From CAWEYO01 sp963813315 (GTDB lineage: Bacteria; Pseudomonadota; Alphaproteobacteria; Rhizobiales; Rhizobiaceae), in NCBI GenBank assembly GCA_963813315.1, contig CAWEYO010000021.1, positions 1 through 64,000 on the forward strand: DNA of 64,000 nucleotides, in the 5' to 3' direction. Below are positions 9,955 to 17,221 of the stretch, in pieces. The position numbers and the translations under genes are program-made. Within the stretch, counting starts at the first letter, position 1. Every line of letters begins with the position of its first letter. A model generated the notes under the pieces. It made no database searches and had not been told where the DNA came from. It worked only from the letters and a program-made list of their open reading frames with translations.

Positions 9955-10182
9955 ATGAAGATGAAGAAAACCTATCGCGTGGTGATGGCGATTGACGTCA
10001 CCGATGAGACTGCACTCGAAGCCGCGGCGAAAGCCAAGGCGCTGGCCGAGGGCCTGACGGAGGCGGAGTGGGGCGAGATCCGTTTCGACACCTGCACCGA
10101 TCTCGAGCTGCTGCTCGATCCGGGCAGCGGCCCAGGCTTTGGCGTGTTCAACGCCCAGTGCCAGCCCATCATCATCGTCTAG
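9955..10182 (+). CDS. Small acidic island protein, unknown
   Basis: A 75-residue acidic protein (MKMKKTYRVVMAIDVTDE... ending QPIIIV) with alternating alpha/beta character. I do not recognise it. Its composition and codon use look like a real gene, it follows a copy of the 14-bp island palindrome, and the next copy lies just after its stop. A GGAGGG sequence 11 bases upstream of ATG 9955 can serve ATG 9955 or ATG 9961. Likely accessory cargo of the integrative element. Confidence 0.6.
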   Translation: MKMKKTYRVVMAIDVTDETALEAAAKAKALAEGLTEAEWGEIRFDTCTDLELLLDPGSGPGFGVFNAQCQPIIIV

Positions 10183-10203
10183 GCTGATTCGGAGCCGGCG
10201 CCT

Positions 10204-10217
10204 TGCAATCAATTGCA
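10204..10217. promoter_or_regulatory. Island near-palindrome, copy 2
   Basis: TGCAATCAATTGCA: arms TGCAAT and ATTGCA separated by two bases. It lies about 30 bases before the first ATG (10247) of the DnaA-domain gene. Confidence 0.6.
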
Positions 10218-10264
10218 TCGCTCCGGCTCCCGCCTAGACTGAAAGCATGAAAGGAAAGCCAAGG

Positions 10265-10822
10265 ATGGCTTACGACATTTCCTCGTGGAACAGGAAGCCG
10301 GCGGGACCGGCAAGCAAGGAAGACCTCGACCGCCGCGCCATGCGCCTGCTGCCTGATTGGGCGAAGGGGGTGGTGCGCGAGGTGGCAGTGCGCCACCGGG
10401 TCCCGATCCACGAGATCTTCGGCAAGTCCAAGGCGCACGCGTTTGCCATCGCCAGGCGCGAGGCGATCTACCGGGTGAAGTTTGAAAAACCGACGGTGTC
10501 CTCGGGGCAGCTCGGGCTTTGGTTCAATCGCGACCACTCGACGATCATTTTCGCCCTCGCCCGTTTCCAGGAGCTCACCGGGGCGCCGATGCTGACACAG
10601 CGGCGGCCGCCAGACAGGAGCGCAGCTAGCAACGCTTTCGTAATCGAGGCGGTCGGCATCTGCCAGCCGCAGCTCTACTGGTCGAATGACTATGGGTGGG
10701 GCGACCGCAACGGGGCGACCGTGTTCAGGGCCGAAGAACGCCACCAACTCGACCTGCCGATTGGCGGACGCTGGGTGGAGCTCGACTATTCGCAGCTCGC
10801 GGAGATCGAAAAGAAACGCTGA
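10265..10822 (+). CDS. Orphan DnaA domain IV (HTH) protein of the island
   Basis: About 185 residues. Residues 30-105 (counting from ATG 10265) form the C-terminal DNA-binding domain of the DnaA initiator: VRHRVPIHEIFG, then ARREAIYRV, then the signature-like FNRDHSTIIFALARF. No AAA+ ATPase domain is present, so it can bind DnaA-box-like DNA but not act as a full initiator. The C-terminal 75 residues (YWSNDYGWGDRNG, RWVELDYSQLAEIEKKR) are not recognised. Such orphan domains occur on phages and integrative elements, where a role in element replication or regulation is inferred. ATG 10265 has AAAGGA upstream; ATG 10247 is also possible. Confidence 0.75.
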   Translation: MAYDISSWNRKPAGPASKEDLDRRAMRLLPDWAKGVVREVAVRHRVPIHEIFGKSKAHAFAIARREAIYRVKFEKPTVSSGQLGLWFNRDHSTIIFALARFQELTGAPMLTQRRPPDRSAASNAFVIEAVGICQPQLYWSNDYGWGDRNGATVFRAEERHQLDLPIGGRWVELDYSQLAEIEKKR

Positions 10823-10836
10823 TGCAATCAATTGCA
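10823..10836. promoter_or_regulatory. Island near-palindrome, copy 3
   Basis: A perfect copy of TGCAATCAATTGCA that overlaps the stop of the DnaA-domain gene and precedes the ribosome site (AAAGGAG, 10839-10845) of the next small gene. Confidence 0.6.
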
Positions 10837-10854
10837 GGAAAGGAGATGAAGAAG

Positions 10855-10965
10855 ATGCTGGAGCTGATCTGGCAGCGGCGCGGCCTCGTCAGCCCGGTTC
10901 GCTTCGTCAAGTGGAAGCTCGAACACGGCGAGCTGGTCGCCAAGACACGGAGGCTGAGACGCTGA
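10855..10965 (+). CDS. Very small basic island protein
   Basis: A 36-residue basic peptide (MLELIWQRRGLVSPVRFVKWKLEHG...). AAAGGAG at 10839-10845 is correctly spaced for ATG 10855; ATG 10846 and 10822 are in frame but touch or overlap that site. Its stop overlaps the ATG of the next frame (TGATG at 10963-10967), suggesting one operon. Function unknown; it could be a truncated relic. Confidence 0.45.
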   Translation: MLELIWQRRGLVSPVRFVKWKLEHGELVAKTRRLRR

Positions 10966-11439
10966 TGCCGATCAAAAAGCAGCACGGGCTAAGAACCCAC
11001 GGTCATACGAGCCCGCGGGAGAACCGCGGAAGCCGCCAGAGCCCGACATATGTTTCCTGGGCCATGATGATGTCTCGTTGCTTCTACCCGAAGAACATCA
11101 GTTTCAAGAACTACGGCGCCAACGGCATTGGAGTGTGTGAACGGTGGCTTCGTTTTGAGAACTTTCCTCGCGGACATGGGCATACGGCCTTACGGCACGT
11201 CGCTGGACCGCCTGGACAAGTCGAAAGGCTACATGCCGTCCAATTGCCGCTGGGCGACCAGCAAGGAGCAGGCTCGAGAGAAGAGTAAGTTCATAGAGTT
11301 CGACGGCAAGACACTGAACATCACGGATTGGGCGAACGAGGTGGGGTTGAAACGCACAACGCTGCGCAATCGTCTGCTCAAGGGCTGGTCCGTAGAGGAA
11401 GCTCTTACTGTACCCGCAGGAGGCGACAATTCCTATTAA
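10965..11439 (+). pseudogene. Phage-type protein of the 'CRWAT' family, frameshifted
   Basis: The first frame, from ATG 10965, reads SPTYVSWAMMMSRC, NYGANGIGVCERWLRFENF and then breaks. The next frame continues with LADMGIRPYGTSLDRLDK, NCRWATSKEQ and a C-terminal WANEVGLKRTTLRNRL-like HTH segment to the stop at 11439. Removing one base near 11163-11166 (TTTCC) joins them. Proteins of this pattern are common on phages and genomic islands and some are linked to HNH or AP2-type DNA-binding families; no precise function is known to me. It follows the previous gene with a TGATG overlap. Confidence 0.65.
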
Positions 11440-11766
11440 GATCATCAAGAAGAGACACGTCGAAGAAGCGCGGGCTCCTGCGCCCCTGATCGACACCCAT
11501 ACCACCCATCAAGACCGAAGCGAAACAAGCTCCCACAGAGCTCAAAATCGCTCCCAGCCCGAAGCCAGGGCCGGACACTTCCTTACGAAAAACGGCCCGT
11601 CGCAGACACGCTGGCCGAGTTCTGGGCGAACCCGGCGAAGTACCGGACCCGGCCGCCCACGGCCTGCAAGCTGTGCGAATCTGTCTACTCGTACCCGTGC
11701 GACGGCCTCAACGAAAAATGCATGAACGTGATCTACGCGAAAGAACGAAAGAAGACGAAGAAATGA
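11429..11766 (+). pseudogene. Zinc-ribbon-like island protein spread over three frames
   Basis: No single frame is open with a normal start. A coherent protein appears if three frames are joined: IPIKIIKKRHVEEARAPAP from an ATT at 11429, behind a strong AGGAGG (11418-11423); then IKTEAKQAPTELKIAPSP from about 11503; then LPYEKRPVADTLAEFWANP and a four-cysteine segment (CKLCESVYSYPC, EKC) ending at 11766. The cysteine pattern suggests a small zinc ribbon. Either two real frameshifts plus a lost ATG, or sequencing errors. It lies in the island operon between other phage-like small genes. Tentative. Confidence 0.35.
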
Positions 11767-11794
11767 GCAATTCAGACAGCTGATCGAAATCGAG

Positions 11795-11962
11795 ATGCAG
11801 ATGCACAGCCACACCCAGAAGGCGATCCTCGTCTCCGACGACGGCAACGATGACAATGCCGTGTGGCTGCCGGTGTCGCAAATCCAGACCCGCGACAAGG
11901 GCGGCGCCAGGATGATCGTCACCATGCCGGAGTGGCTGGCCATGAAGGAAGGCTTGATCTGA
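11795..11962 (+). CDS. Small island protein ending in a MPEWLAxKxGLI tail
   Basis: A 55-residue protein (MQMHSHTQKAILV...). It carries WLPVSQIQT, then MIVTMPEWLAMKEGLI at its end, a pattern I have seen in short phage and island proteins of unknown function. Its stop overlaps the ATG of the next frame (TGATG, 11960-11964), so the two are translated as a unit. No catalytic motif is visible. Confidence 0.6.
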   Translation: MQMHSHTQKAILVSDDGNDDNAVWLPVSQIQTRDKGGARMIVTMPEWLAMKEGLI

Positions 11963-12361
11963 TGCCCATCGTCATTCGCCGCAAGGTCGTTGCCCCACCG
12001 CCAGAACCGGTCATCACGCCGGTCAAGGCGTCTCGCGGGGAAATGCTCGACGGTATGTGCCGTGCGGTGATGGCGAAAGGCCCGAACTCGGTGGTGTCGT
12101 GGTGGCTGATGGCCGGTTACATGTACTATGTCCACGGACACGCCGATCATCTCGGACGCCCTGTTCGACGAGATGGCCAAGGTGATGGTCACGAGCTGGG
12201 ACGAAATCACGCACCAGCATAAGAGGCTGATCACGCCGGAGCATCTGAAGTCCGGCTCACTGTACGATCTGAAGCCTGAAGATTATCCGATCATGTGCCG
12301 TGCCGGCGCCACCCATCTGGTGAAGGGCGCCTGGGGCCTGTCGCTTAGGACAGAGCATTGA
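11962..12361 (+). pseudogene. Phage-associated protein (SWWLMAxYxYY type), frameshifted
   Basis: The frame from ATG 11962 reads to SVVSWWLMAGYMYYV and then turns into low-quality sequence; one base earlier another frame carries STDTPIISDALFDEMAK, HQHKRLITPEHLKSG and ends at 12361. The two halves match one known phage/island family in which the YxYY helix is followed directly by 'xPILSDxxFD'; some members resemble DNA-ligase-associated domains, without proven function. The break is near 12127-12133. An ATG at 12128 opens the second frame, so independent translation of the second half is possible. Confidence 0.6.
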
Positions 12362-12364
12362 AAT

Positions 12365-12378
12365 TGCAATCAATTGCA
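12365..12378. promoter_or_regulatory. Island near-palindrome, copy 4
   Basis: A perfect copy of TGCAATCAATTGCA, 26 bases before the ATG of the excisionase-like gene at 12404, so it may control the xis/int pair. Confidence 0.6.
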
Positions 12379-12403
12379 AAAATAGAAGAAATGGACTGCA
12401 ATT

Positions 12404-12769
12404 ATGACTAAAGTACAAGTTCTCAGCGCCGATGATCTCGGTGACGATGAGCCAGTAACTCTTGGAGAGGCGTGTAAGTTGTTTTTTGGTGGGCGACTAT
12501 CTCCTTCGGCCTTGCGTACTGAAGCGTCTCGTGGGAACTTAGAAATTGTTCAGATTGCCAGGAAAGACTTCGTGACAAGGAGGTCAATAGAGGAGATGAA
12601 GGGAAAATGCCGAAAAAGCGCTTGCCGCCCCGCCTCTGGCTCAGAGCAGAAAGCCAGCGAGACGGAAGTCAAAAGACCTGGGTCATCGTCGATGGGGAAC
12701 GATATGTCCGCACGGGATGTGCTGAAGATGCGACTGCAGAAGCTCAGCAAAGGCTCGGCGAGTACATAG
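12404..12769 (+). CDS. Excisionase-like MerR-type HTH protein
   Basis: A 121-residue protein. Residues 17-65 form a winged-helix/MerR-like DNA-binding unit of the kind used by excisionases (VTLGEACKLFFGGRLSPSAL, then EIVQIARKDFVTRRSIEEM). The charged tail is low in structure. It overlaps the integrase gene by 163 bases in another frame, a typical xis/int arrangement, and follows a copy of the 14-bp island palindrome. Likely role: bending attachment-site DNA and steering the integrase toward excision. Confidence 0.7.
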   Translation: MTKVQVLSADDLGDDEPVTLGEACKLFFGGRLSPSALRTEASRGNLEIVQIARKDFVTRRSIEEMKGKCRKSACRPASGSEQKASETEVKRPGSSSMGNDMSARDVLKMRLQKLSKGSAST

Positions 12770-13872
12770 CGGCCAAATGGGCGCCGCCTAAGACGGGTGA
12801 TGCTGCGAAGATCACGGTGGCCGATGTGCTGTTGGTCTATCTGGAAGAGAAGGTGCCCGAGACCGCCAGTCCGCGCGACAACCAGCATATCGTCGCCCGC
12901 CTGAACGATTGGTGGGGTGAGTACACGGTCGCTGACATCAGACGAAAGCTCTGCATAGACTACACAGCCTCCCGCGAGAGCACGTCCAGCGCCCGCAAGG
13001 ATCTGGAGGTCCTGCGGGCGGCCGTCAACTATTACAAGGAGGAGAATAAGCTCGACTACGTTCCGGTGTTCAAGATGCCGGACAAGAGCCAGCCGCGCGA
13101 GAAGTACCTGAGCCGCTCGGAGGCTGCCGCGCTTCTGTGGGCAGCGCTCGGTTGGAGGCGCACCCCCACCGGCAAGTGGACACGCGAAAGCGAGAACTTG
13201 CCTAGAGGCGTCTACAAGACAAGCACTCGTGGCCGGACCTACTATTACGCATGGAAGAACGGCGGGCCGCGGCTGACAGGCGAACCGGGGAGCGACGAGT
13301 TCAGAGCCTCTTACAAGGAGGCTTACGCCCGCCCCGATGCACCCGCGCGACCCGAGAAATTTCGCAACGACGACCGTCGACACCTGGCACGGCTGATCGT
13401 TATCAACATGTATACCGGGTCCAGGCCGGGCGTGACCCTCAAGCTCCAAAAGAAGCAGAATAATGAAGGCGGCTGGGCGGACCTGTCGAGGGGCGTTATC
13501 CACCGCAAGGCCAAGGGCGAGAAGGTTGCGCACAACAAGACCAAGACGGACGTCAAGATGGCCCCGAGGCTGATCGCCCACATGAAGCGGTGGGAGCGAC
13601 TTGACCGGGGTATCCGCTGGTGGGTCCACTACAACGGCAAGCCGGTCACCCGGATCAACAAGGCGTGGCGAAACTGCTGCAGGGCTGCCGGCCTCGATCC
13701 AGAAGAGGTGGTGCCTCACACGCTGCGCCACACCCGGGCCACCTGGCTTGCGCATGCCGGCGTTGACCGTCATCAGGCAGCCGCATCGCTCAGCATGACC
13801 GTCGAGCAGTACGAGGCCACATACTGCCACGTTGATGCAGACTTCCAAAAAGACGCCGCCAACGCTCACTGA
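12607..13872 (+). CDS. int: Tyrosine recombinase (integrase) of the island
   Basis: A 421-residue tyrosine recombinase. Catalytic residues are visible: Arg in MYTGSRPG (near 268), the HTLRHTRATW box (His and Arg, near 375) and the nucleophile Tyr in YEATYCHVD (near 408). An arm-binding-like N-terminus (residues 10-58) and a core-binding domain precede the catalytic part. Unusually, a second arm-binding-like segment (YKTSTRGRTYYYAWKNGG, then LTGEPGSDEFRASY) is inserted at about residues 195-245. The gene ends about 210 bases from the 3' end of tRNA-Pro, so integration into that tRNA gene is inferred. Start ATG 12607 with AAGGG upstream. Confidence 0.9.
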   Translation: MPKKRLPPRLWLRAESQRDGSQKTWVIVDGERYVRTGCAEDATAEAQQRLGEYIAAKWAPPKTGDAAKITVADVLLVYLEEKVPETASPRDNQHIVARLNDWWGEYTVADIRRKLCIDYTASRESTSSARKDLEVLRAAVNYYKEENKLDYVPVFKMPDKSQPREKYLSRSEAAALLWAALGWRRTPTGKWTRESENLPRGVYKTSTRGRTYYYAWKNGGPRLTGEPGSDEFRASYKEAYARPDAPARPEKFRNDDRRHLARLIVINMYTGSRPGVTLKLQKKQNNEGGWADLSRGVIHRKAKGEKVAHNKTKTDVKMAPRLIAHMKRWERLDRGIRWWVHYNGKPVTRINKAWRNCCRAAGLDPEEVVPHTLRHTRATWLAHAGVDRHQAAASLSMTVEQYEATYCHVDADFQKDAANAH

Positions 13873-13891
13873 CCGCGAACGATCGAGCGAA

Positions 13892-13926
13892 GCCCGCCCC
13901 GGAGAAATCTGCGGCGGGCTTTTTTT
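13892..13926 (+). terminator. Rho-independent terminator after the integrase gene
   Basis: GCCCGCC (13892-13898) pairs with GGCGGGC (13913-13919) around a 14-base loop and is followed directly by seven T residues. Confidence 0.88.
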
Positions 13927-14081
13927 GCACTGCTGTAGGAGGCAGGAAAAGCCCCGGCTGGCGCCAAAAACTTTGCCCTTGTTTTGCAAACAGAAGGCCC
14001 GGTTTCCAATTGAATCCCGGCGGAATCCCGGCGGAAGCCCCGTCGAGCTTTTCAACAATCCAGCTAAGTCTTTGATTTTGC

Positions 14082-14158
14082 TGGTCGGAGTGGAGGGATT
14101 TGAACCCCCGACCCCATCGTCCCGAACGATGTGCGCTACCAGGCTGCGCTACACTCCG
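14082..14158 (-). tRNA. tRNA-Pro (anticodon CGG)
   Basis: Full cloverleaf on the minus strand. The acceptor arms CGGAGTG and CACTCCG pair, the anticodon stem CATCG/CGATG holds loop TTCGGGA (anticodon CGG), the T-loop is GGTTCAAATCC-like, and ACCA is encoded at the 3' end. The 3' end faces the integrase gene, making this the likely attachment site of the island. Confidence 0.95.
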
Positions 14159-14542
14159 CGACCAGACCGCGGGCTTATAACCGTCCAGCATGGGCACGGC
14201 AAGCACGAAAGAATGCTCAAGCGCATCAAAAAGGCAGAGGTTTCCAGAATCGCGATTTGCTTTTCGGTGCCGCATGGGGCAAATGCAGGTACAGGCCAAA
14301 CGGAAGTAAGCCGTTGCAGTGATTGTCGAAATGGCGATGCTGCCGGGGGGAGTAATTCGTCCGTGAAATTGAGACCCGCTGGTCACGCCAGGCCGAACAC
14401 ATTCGCTTTCGCGACGGGCGCGCTTGTGAAGCCGGGCGGGTGCCGCGAATGCGGCGCGCTGGGGTGCTTCGGGCATCTCCTCGCCTGTGCCAAGAGCCGC
14501 GTTCGGCGCGCATAACCAGCCATTCTTACGGGAAGAAGAGCC
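14159..14542. other. Gap between tRNA-Pro and the GDP-mannose fusion gene
   Basis: About 380 bases that should hold the divergent promoters of the tRNA and of the gene at 14543. Open frames here lack supportable composition. GGAAGAAGAG just before ATG 14543 is the ribosome site. Confidence 0.4.
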
Positions 14543-16786
14543 ATGGCCGTTCGGATCGCCAGTTTTGTAATGAGCGGCGGGGTGGGTTCGCGGCTTTGGC
14601 CGTTGTCCCGCGAGGACAACCCGAAACAGTTCCACGATCTTTCGGGCAACGGGTCCATGCTGGTGAAAACGCTCCGGCGGCTGAAGGCAAGGCCGGCGGG
14701 CGATACGCCGATCTACTTGATCGCGTCGGAACGACACGCGGAGCGCGTGCGGACCGACATTGCCTCGCTGGACCTGAACGGAGGAGGAGCAATTTTCGAG
14801 CCGGTCGGGCGAAATACGGCAGCCGCGGTAGCGATCGCGACACTTGAGACACTGTCGGCCTTCGGCGAGGACGCGCTCGTGCTGGTGGTGCCTTCCGATC
14901 ACGAAATATCGACGGGCCGCCAGTTTTGGGAAACAGTCGAAAAGGGGGTTGCGGCGGCTGCTGCCGGGCGGCTGGTTGTGTACGGCGTCAAGCCCAACCA
15001 GCCTGAAACCGGCTATGGCTACATAGAAGTGAAGAGCGGCACGGCCAACATTCACGACGTTTCGCGGTTTGTGGAGAAGCCGGACCTCGAGACGGCCAAG
15101 GCATACATCGAGGCTGGAAACTTCTTCTGGAATACCGGCATCTTCCTGTTCCGCGCGAGCGCGATGCGCGACGTGTTCAAGGAGTTTCAGCCTGGGATAT
15201 GGGAGGCTGCCGAAGCAGCATATCGCGCTGCGGTCCGGGAGGTTTCCGGCCTTTACATGCCGCTCGACAAATACGGCGTCATCCCCTCGATCTCAGTCGA
15301 TTACGCGATCATGGAGCGCGCGCGCGACATTGCGATGGCGCCCGCGACTTTCCGCTGGAATGATCTCGGCTCCTGGCAGTCGCTTCTCGATGTCGGCCCG
15401 TCCGACAAGGATGGCAATGTGGTGGTGGGCGATGTGGTCGCGATAGACTGCGAAAATTCATACCTGCGCAGTGAAGGCCGCCTGCTCTCCGCGATAGGGC
15501 TAAAGGACATTGCAATCGTTTCGACGCCAGACGCGACGTTCGTTGCGCCCGTGGGGCACAGTCAGAACGTCAAGAAAATTGTCGAGCAGCTGGAGAGGAC
15601 CGGCCGTCTCGAGACGAAATTCACGCCGGCGCTCGACCGCGCGATTGTCGACGGCGCATGGCGGCAGCGGGTTAGCAGCTGGCTGTTCGAGGAAACGCTT
15701 CCGCTATGGTCGACAATGGGCGTCGACGATGTTTTCGGGGGCTTCCACGAAGCCCTCGGCTTCGACGGGCAGCCGCTGAAAAAGCCGAAGCGCATGCGCA
15801 CCATGGCGCGCCAGATCTACGCCTTTGCCGTCGCCAAGGAGCGCGGTTGGGATGGGCCGGCCGACCGGCTGATCGACCATGGCATCGCCTTCATCGCCGG
15901 AAAGGGACGCACCGACCGCGGCGGATGGATGCGCGCGCTCAACGTGGACGGCAGCGTGGTTGACCCAACCGAAGATGCCTACGACCATTCCTGCGTGCTC
16001 CTGGCGCTCGCCCACGCGCATCGCGCCGGCCATAAGGATGCGCTTGCGCTGGGAGAGGAGACGTTCCGTTTCCTGGACGCCTATCTGGAAGATGCCCGGC
16101 TGACCGGCTTTCTCGAAACCCCGGATGGCGTTGGCCTGCGGCGCTCGAACCCACACATGCATCTGCTGGAATCCTTCCTCGCGTGGCACACCGTGACAGG
16201 CGACCGAACCTATCTGCGGCGCGCGGCGCGGATCATCGACCTTTTCCGCAGTCATTTCTTTGATCCGGACAGCTGGACCCTCGGCGAATATTTCGGTGAC
16301 GACTGGCGACCGGCCGAGGGTGACAAAGGGGCATGGACTGAGCCCGGCCACCATTTCGAATGGGCTTCCCTGCTGGTTGAGTTCGCAGCCAAGAGCGGTC
16401 AGAAGGACCTGATAGCCTTCGCCCGCAAGCTCTATGCGTCGGCGATCGCCAGCGGGCTCAACCGCACCACCGGTCTCGCCTATGGCGCGGTGTCGCGGCA
16501 GGGAATGCCGCTTGAGCGTATATCGCGCAGTTGGCCTCAGTCGGAAGCGATCAAGGCCGCGATCGCCCTGGATGGCACCGGCGGCCCGGACCTGAAGCCG
16601 GAGATCGAGGCCCGCGTCGGGCGGCTGTTCCACTGGCACATCGATCCGGCGCCGCAGGGGCTCTGGATCGACCAGATCGATGAACGGGGCAGATCGGTGG
16701 CAACCGAAGTCCCCGCCAGCATTTTCTACCACCTCGTGACGGCGCTTATGCAGTATCTGGACAAGACGGAGGGGCAGTCTTCGTGA
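14543..16786 (+). CDS. Mannose-1-P guanylyltransferase fused to AGE-family isomerase
   Basis: A 747-residue two-domain enzyme. Residues 1-345 are a GDP-mannose pyrophosphorylase: nucleotide-binding SGGVGSRLWPLSRE with PKQF after it, VPSDHEI, then RFVEKPDLETA and FFWNTGIFLFRA. Residues about 360-747 are an N-acylglucosamine 2-epimerase (AGE)-type alpha/alpha barrel: GFHEAL, NPHMHLLESFLAWH, EPGHHFEWASLL, SWPQSEAIKAA. The AGE fold is also used by rhizobial mannose-6-phosphate isomerase, so the protein may isomerise fructose-6-P and make GDP-mannose for polysaccharides; the mutase step would be separate. Cytoplasmic. The more usual bifunctional partner is a cupin isomerase. Stands alone, convergent with betB. 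Confidence 0.85.
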   Translation: MAVRIASFVMSGGVGSRLWPLSREDNPKQFHDLSGNGSMLVKTLRRLKARPAGDTPIYLIASERHAERVRTDIASLDLNGGGAIFEPVGRNTAAAVAIATLETLSAFGEDALVLVVPSDHEISTGRQFWETVEKGVAAAAAGRLVVYGVKPNQPETGYGYIEVKSGTANIHDVSRFVEKPDLETAKAYIEAGNFFWNTGIFLFRASAMRDVFKEFQPGIWEAAEAAYRAAVREVSGLYMPLDKYGVIPSISVDYAIMERARDIAMAPATFRWNDLGSWQSLLDVGPSDKDGNVVVGDVVAIDCENSYLRSEGRLLSAIGLKDIAIVSTPDATFVAPVGHSQNVKKIVEQLERTGRLETKFTPALDRAIVDGAWRQRVSSWLFEETLPLWSTMGVDDVFGGFHEALGFDGQPLKKPKRMRTMARQIYAFAVAKERGWDGPADRLIDHGIAFIAGKGRTDRGGWMRALNVDGSVVDPTEDAYDHSCVLLALAHAHRAGHKDALALGEETFRFLDAYLEDARLTGFLETPDGVGLRRSNPHMHLLESFLAWHTVTGDRTYLRRAARIIDLFRSHFFDPDSWTLGEYFGDDWRPAEGDKGAWTEPGHHFEWASLLVEFAAKSGQKDLIAFARKLYASAIASGLNRTTGLAYGAVSRQGMPLERISRSWPQSEAIKAAIALDGTGGPDLKPEIEARVGRLFHWHIDPAPQGLWIDQIDERGRSVATEVPASIFYHLVTALMQYLDKTEGQSS

Positions 16787-16860
16787 GAGACTGACTGAAA
16801 TTGCGCTGGAGCGGTTCTGTAAAGCCATCGCATGAATCCGTTTCGCCGCGCCGCGCTTTA

Positions 16861-17172
16861 GCGAGGCATCGATGACAGCCGATCTCCCCCCTTGCGGGGG
16901 AGATGTCCGGCAGGACAGAGGGGGGCGCTGTCCCGCCAGCGTCTCCACCATGAGGTCGGCCTCCCTGCATTCGGGACCGACATCATGCGGCATGGCGCAC
17001 CTCCATGCCGGCCCTTCGCGCTCTACGTTGCCCCCCTCGGCCTGCCGGCCATCTCCCCCGCAAGGGGGGAGATCAGACGGCGCGACGGCTTTCGCCAATC
17101 GCCAACGTCGCGGGACCAGCAGCAGCGCTGAAACCGCTGATCTCCCCCTTGCGGGGCAGGGCAGGGGGGTGC
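16861..17172. repeat. Cluster of three REP-like palindromic repeats
   Basis: Three copies of a dispersed palindrome whose core is GATCTCCCCCCTTGCGGGGG followed by AGATGTCCGGCAGGACAG: 16861-16926 forward, 17031-17112 inverted and ending with TTCGCCAATCGCCAA, 17138-17172 partial. Related copies occur at 25117-25200, 37795-37861 and about 47693-47750. The cluster fills the gap between the convergent GDP-mannose fusion gene and betB and may end transcription from both sides. Confidence 0.8.
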
Positions 17173-17221
17173 GTGGCATCCGCCAGGAATCGGCTGCGAC
17201 TGTTGAGGTCAACGCTCAGCG

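Noticed and set aside
12550..14058. 502-codon minus-strand frame opposite the integrase
   Set aside because: Shadow of the integrase and terminator; no motif and no ribosome site.
15704..17212. 502-codon minus-strand frame opposite the GDP-mannose fusion gene
   Set aside because: Runs through the coding region and REP repeats; no recognisable domain; the plus strand encodes a clear enzyme.
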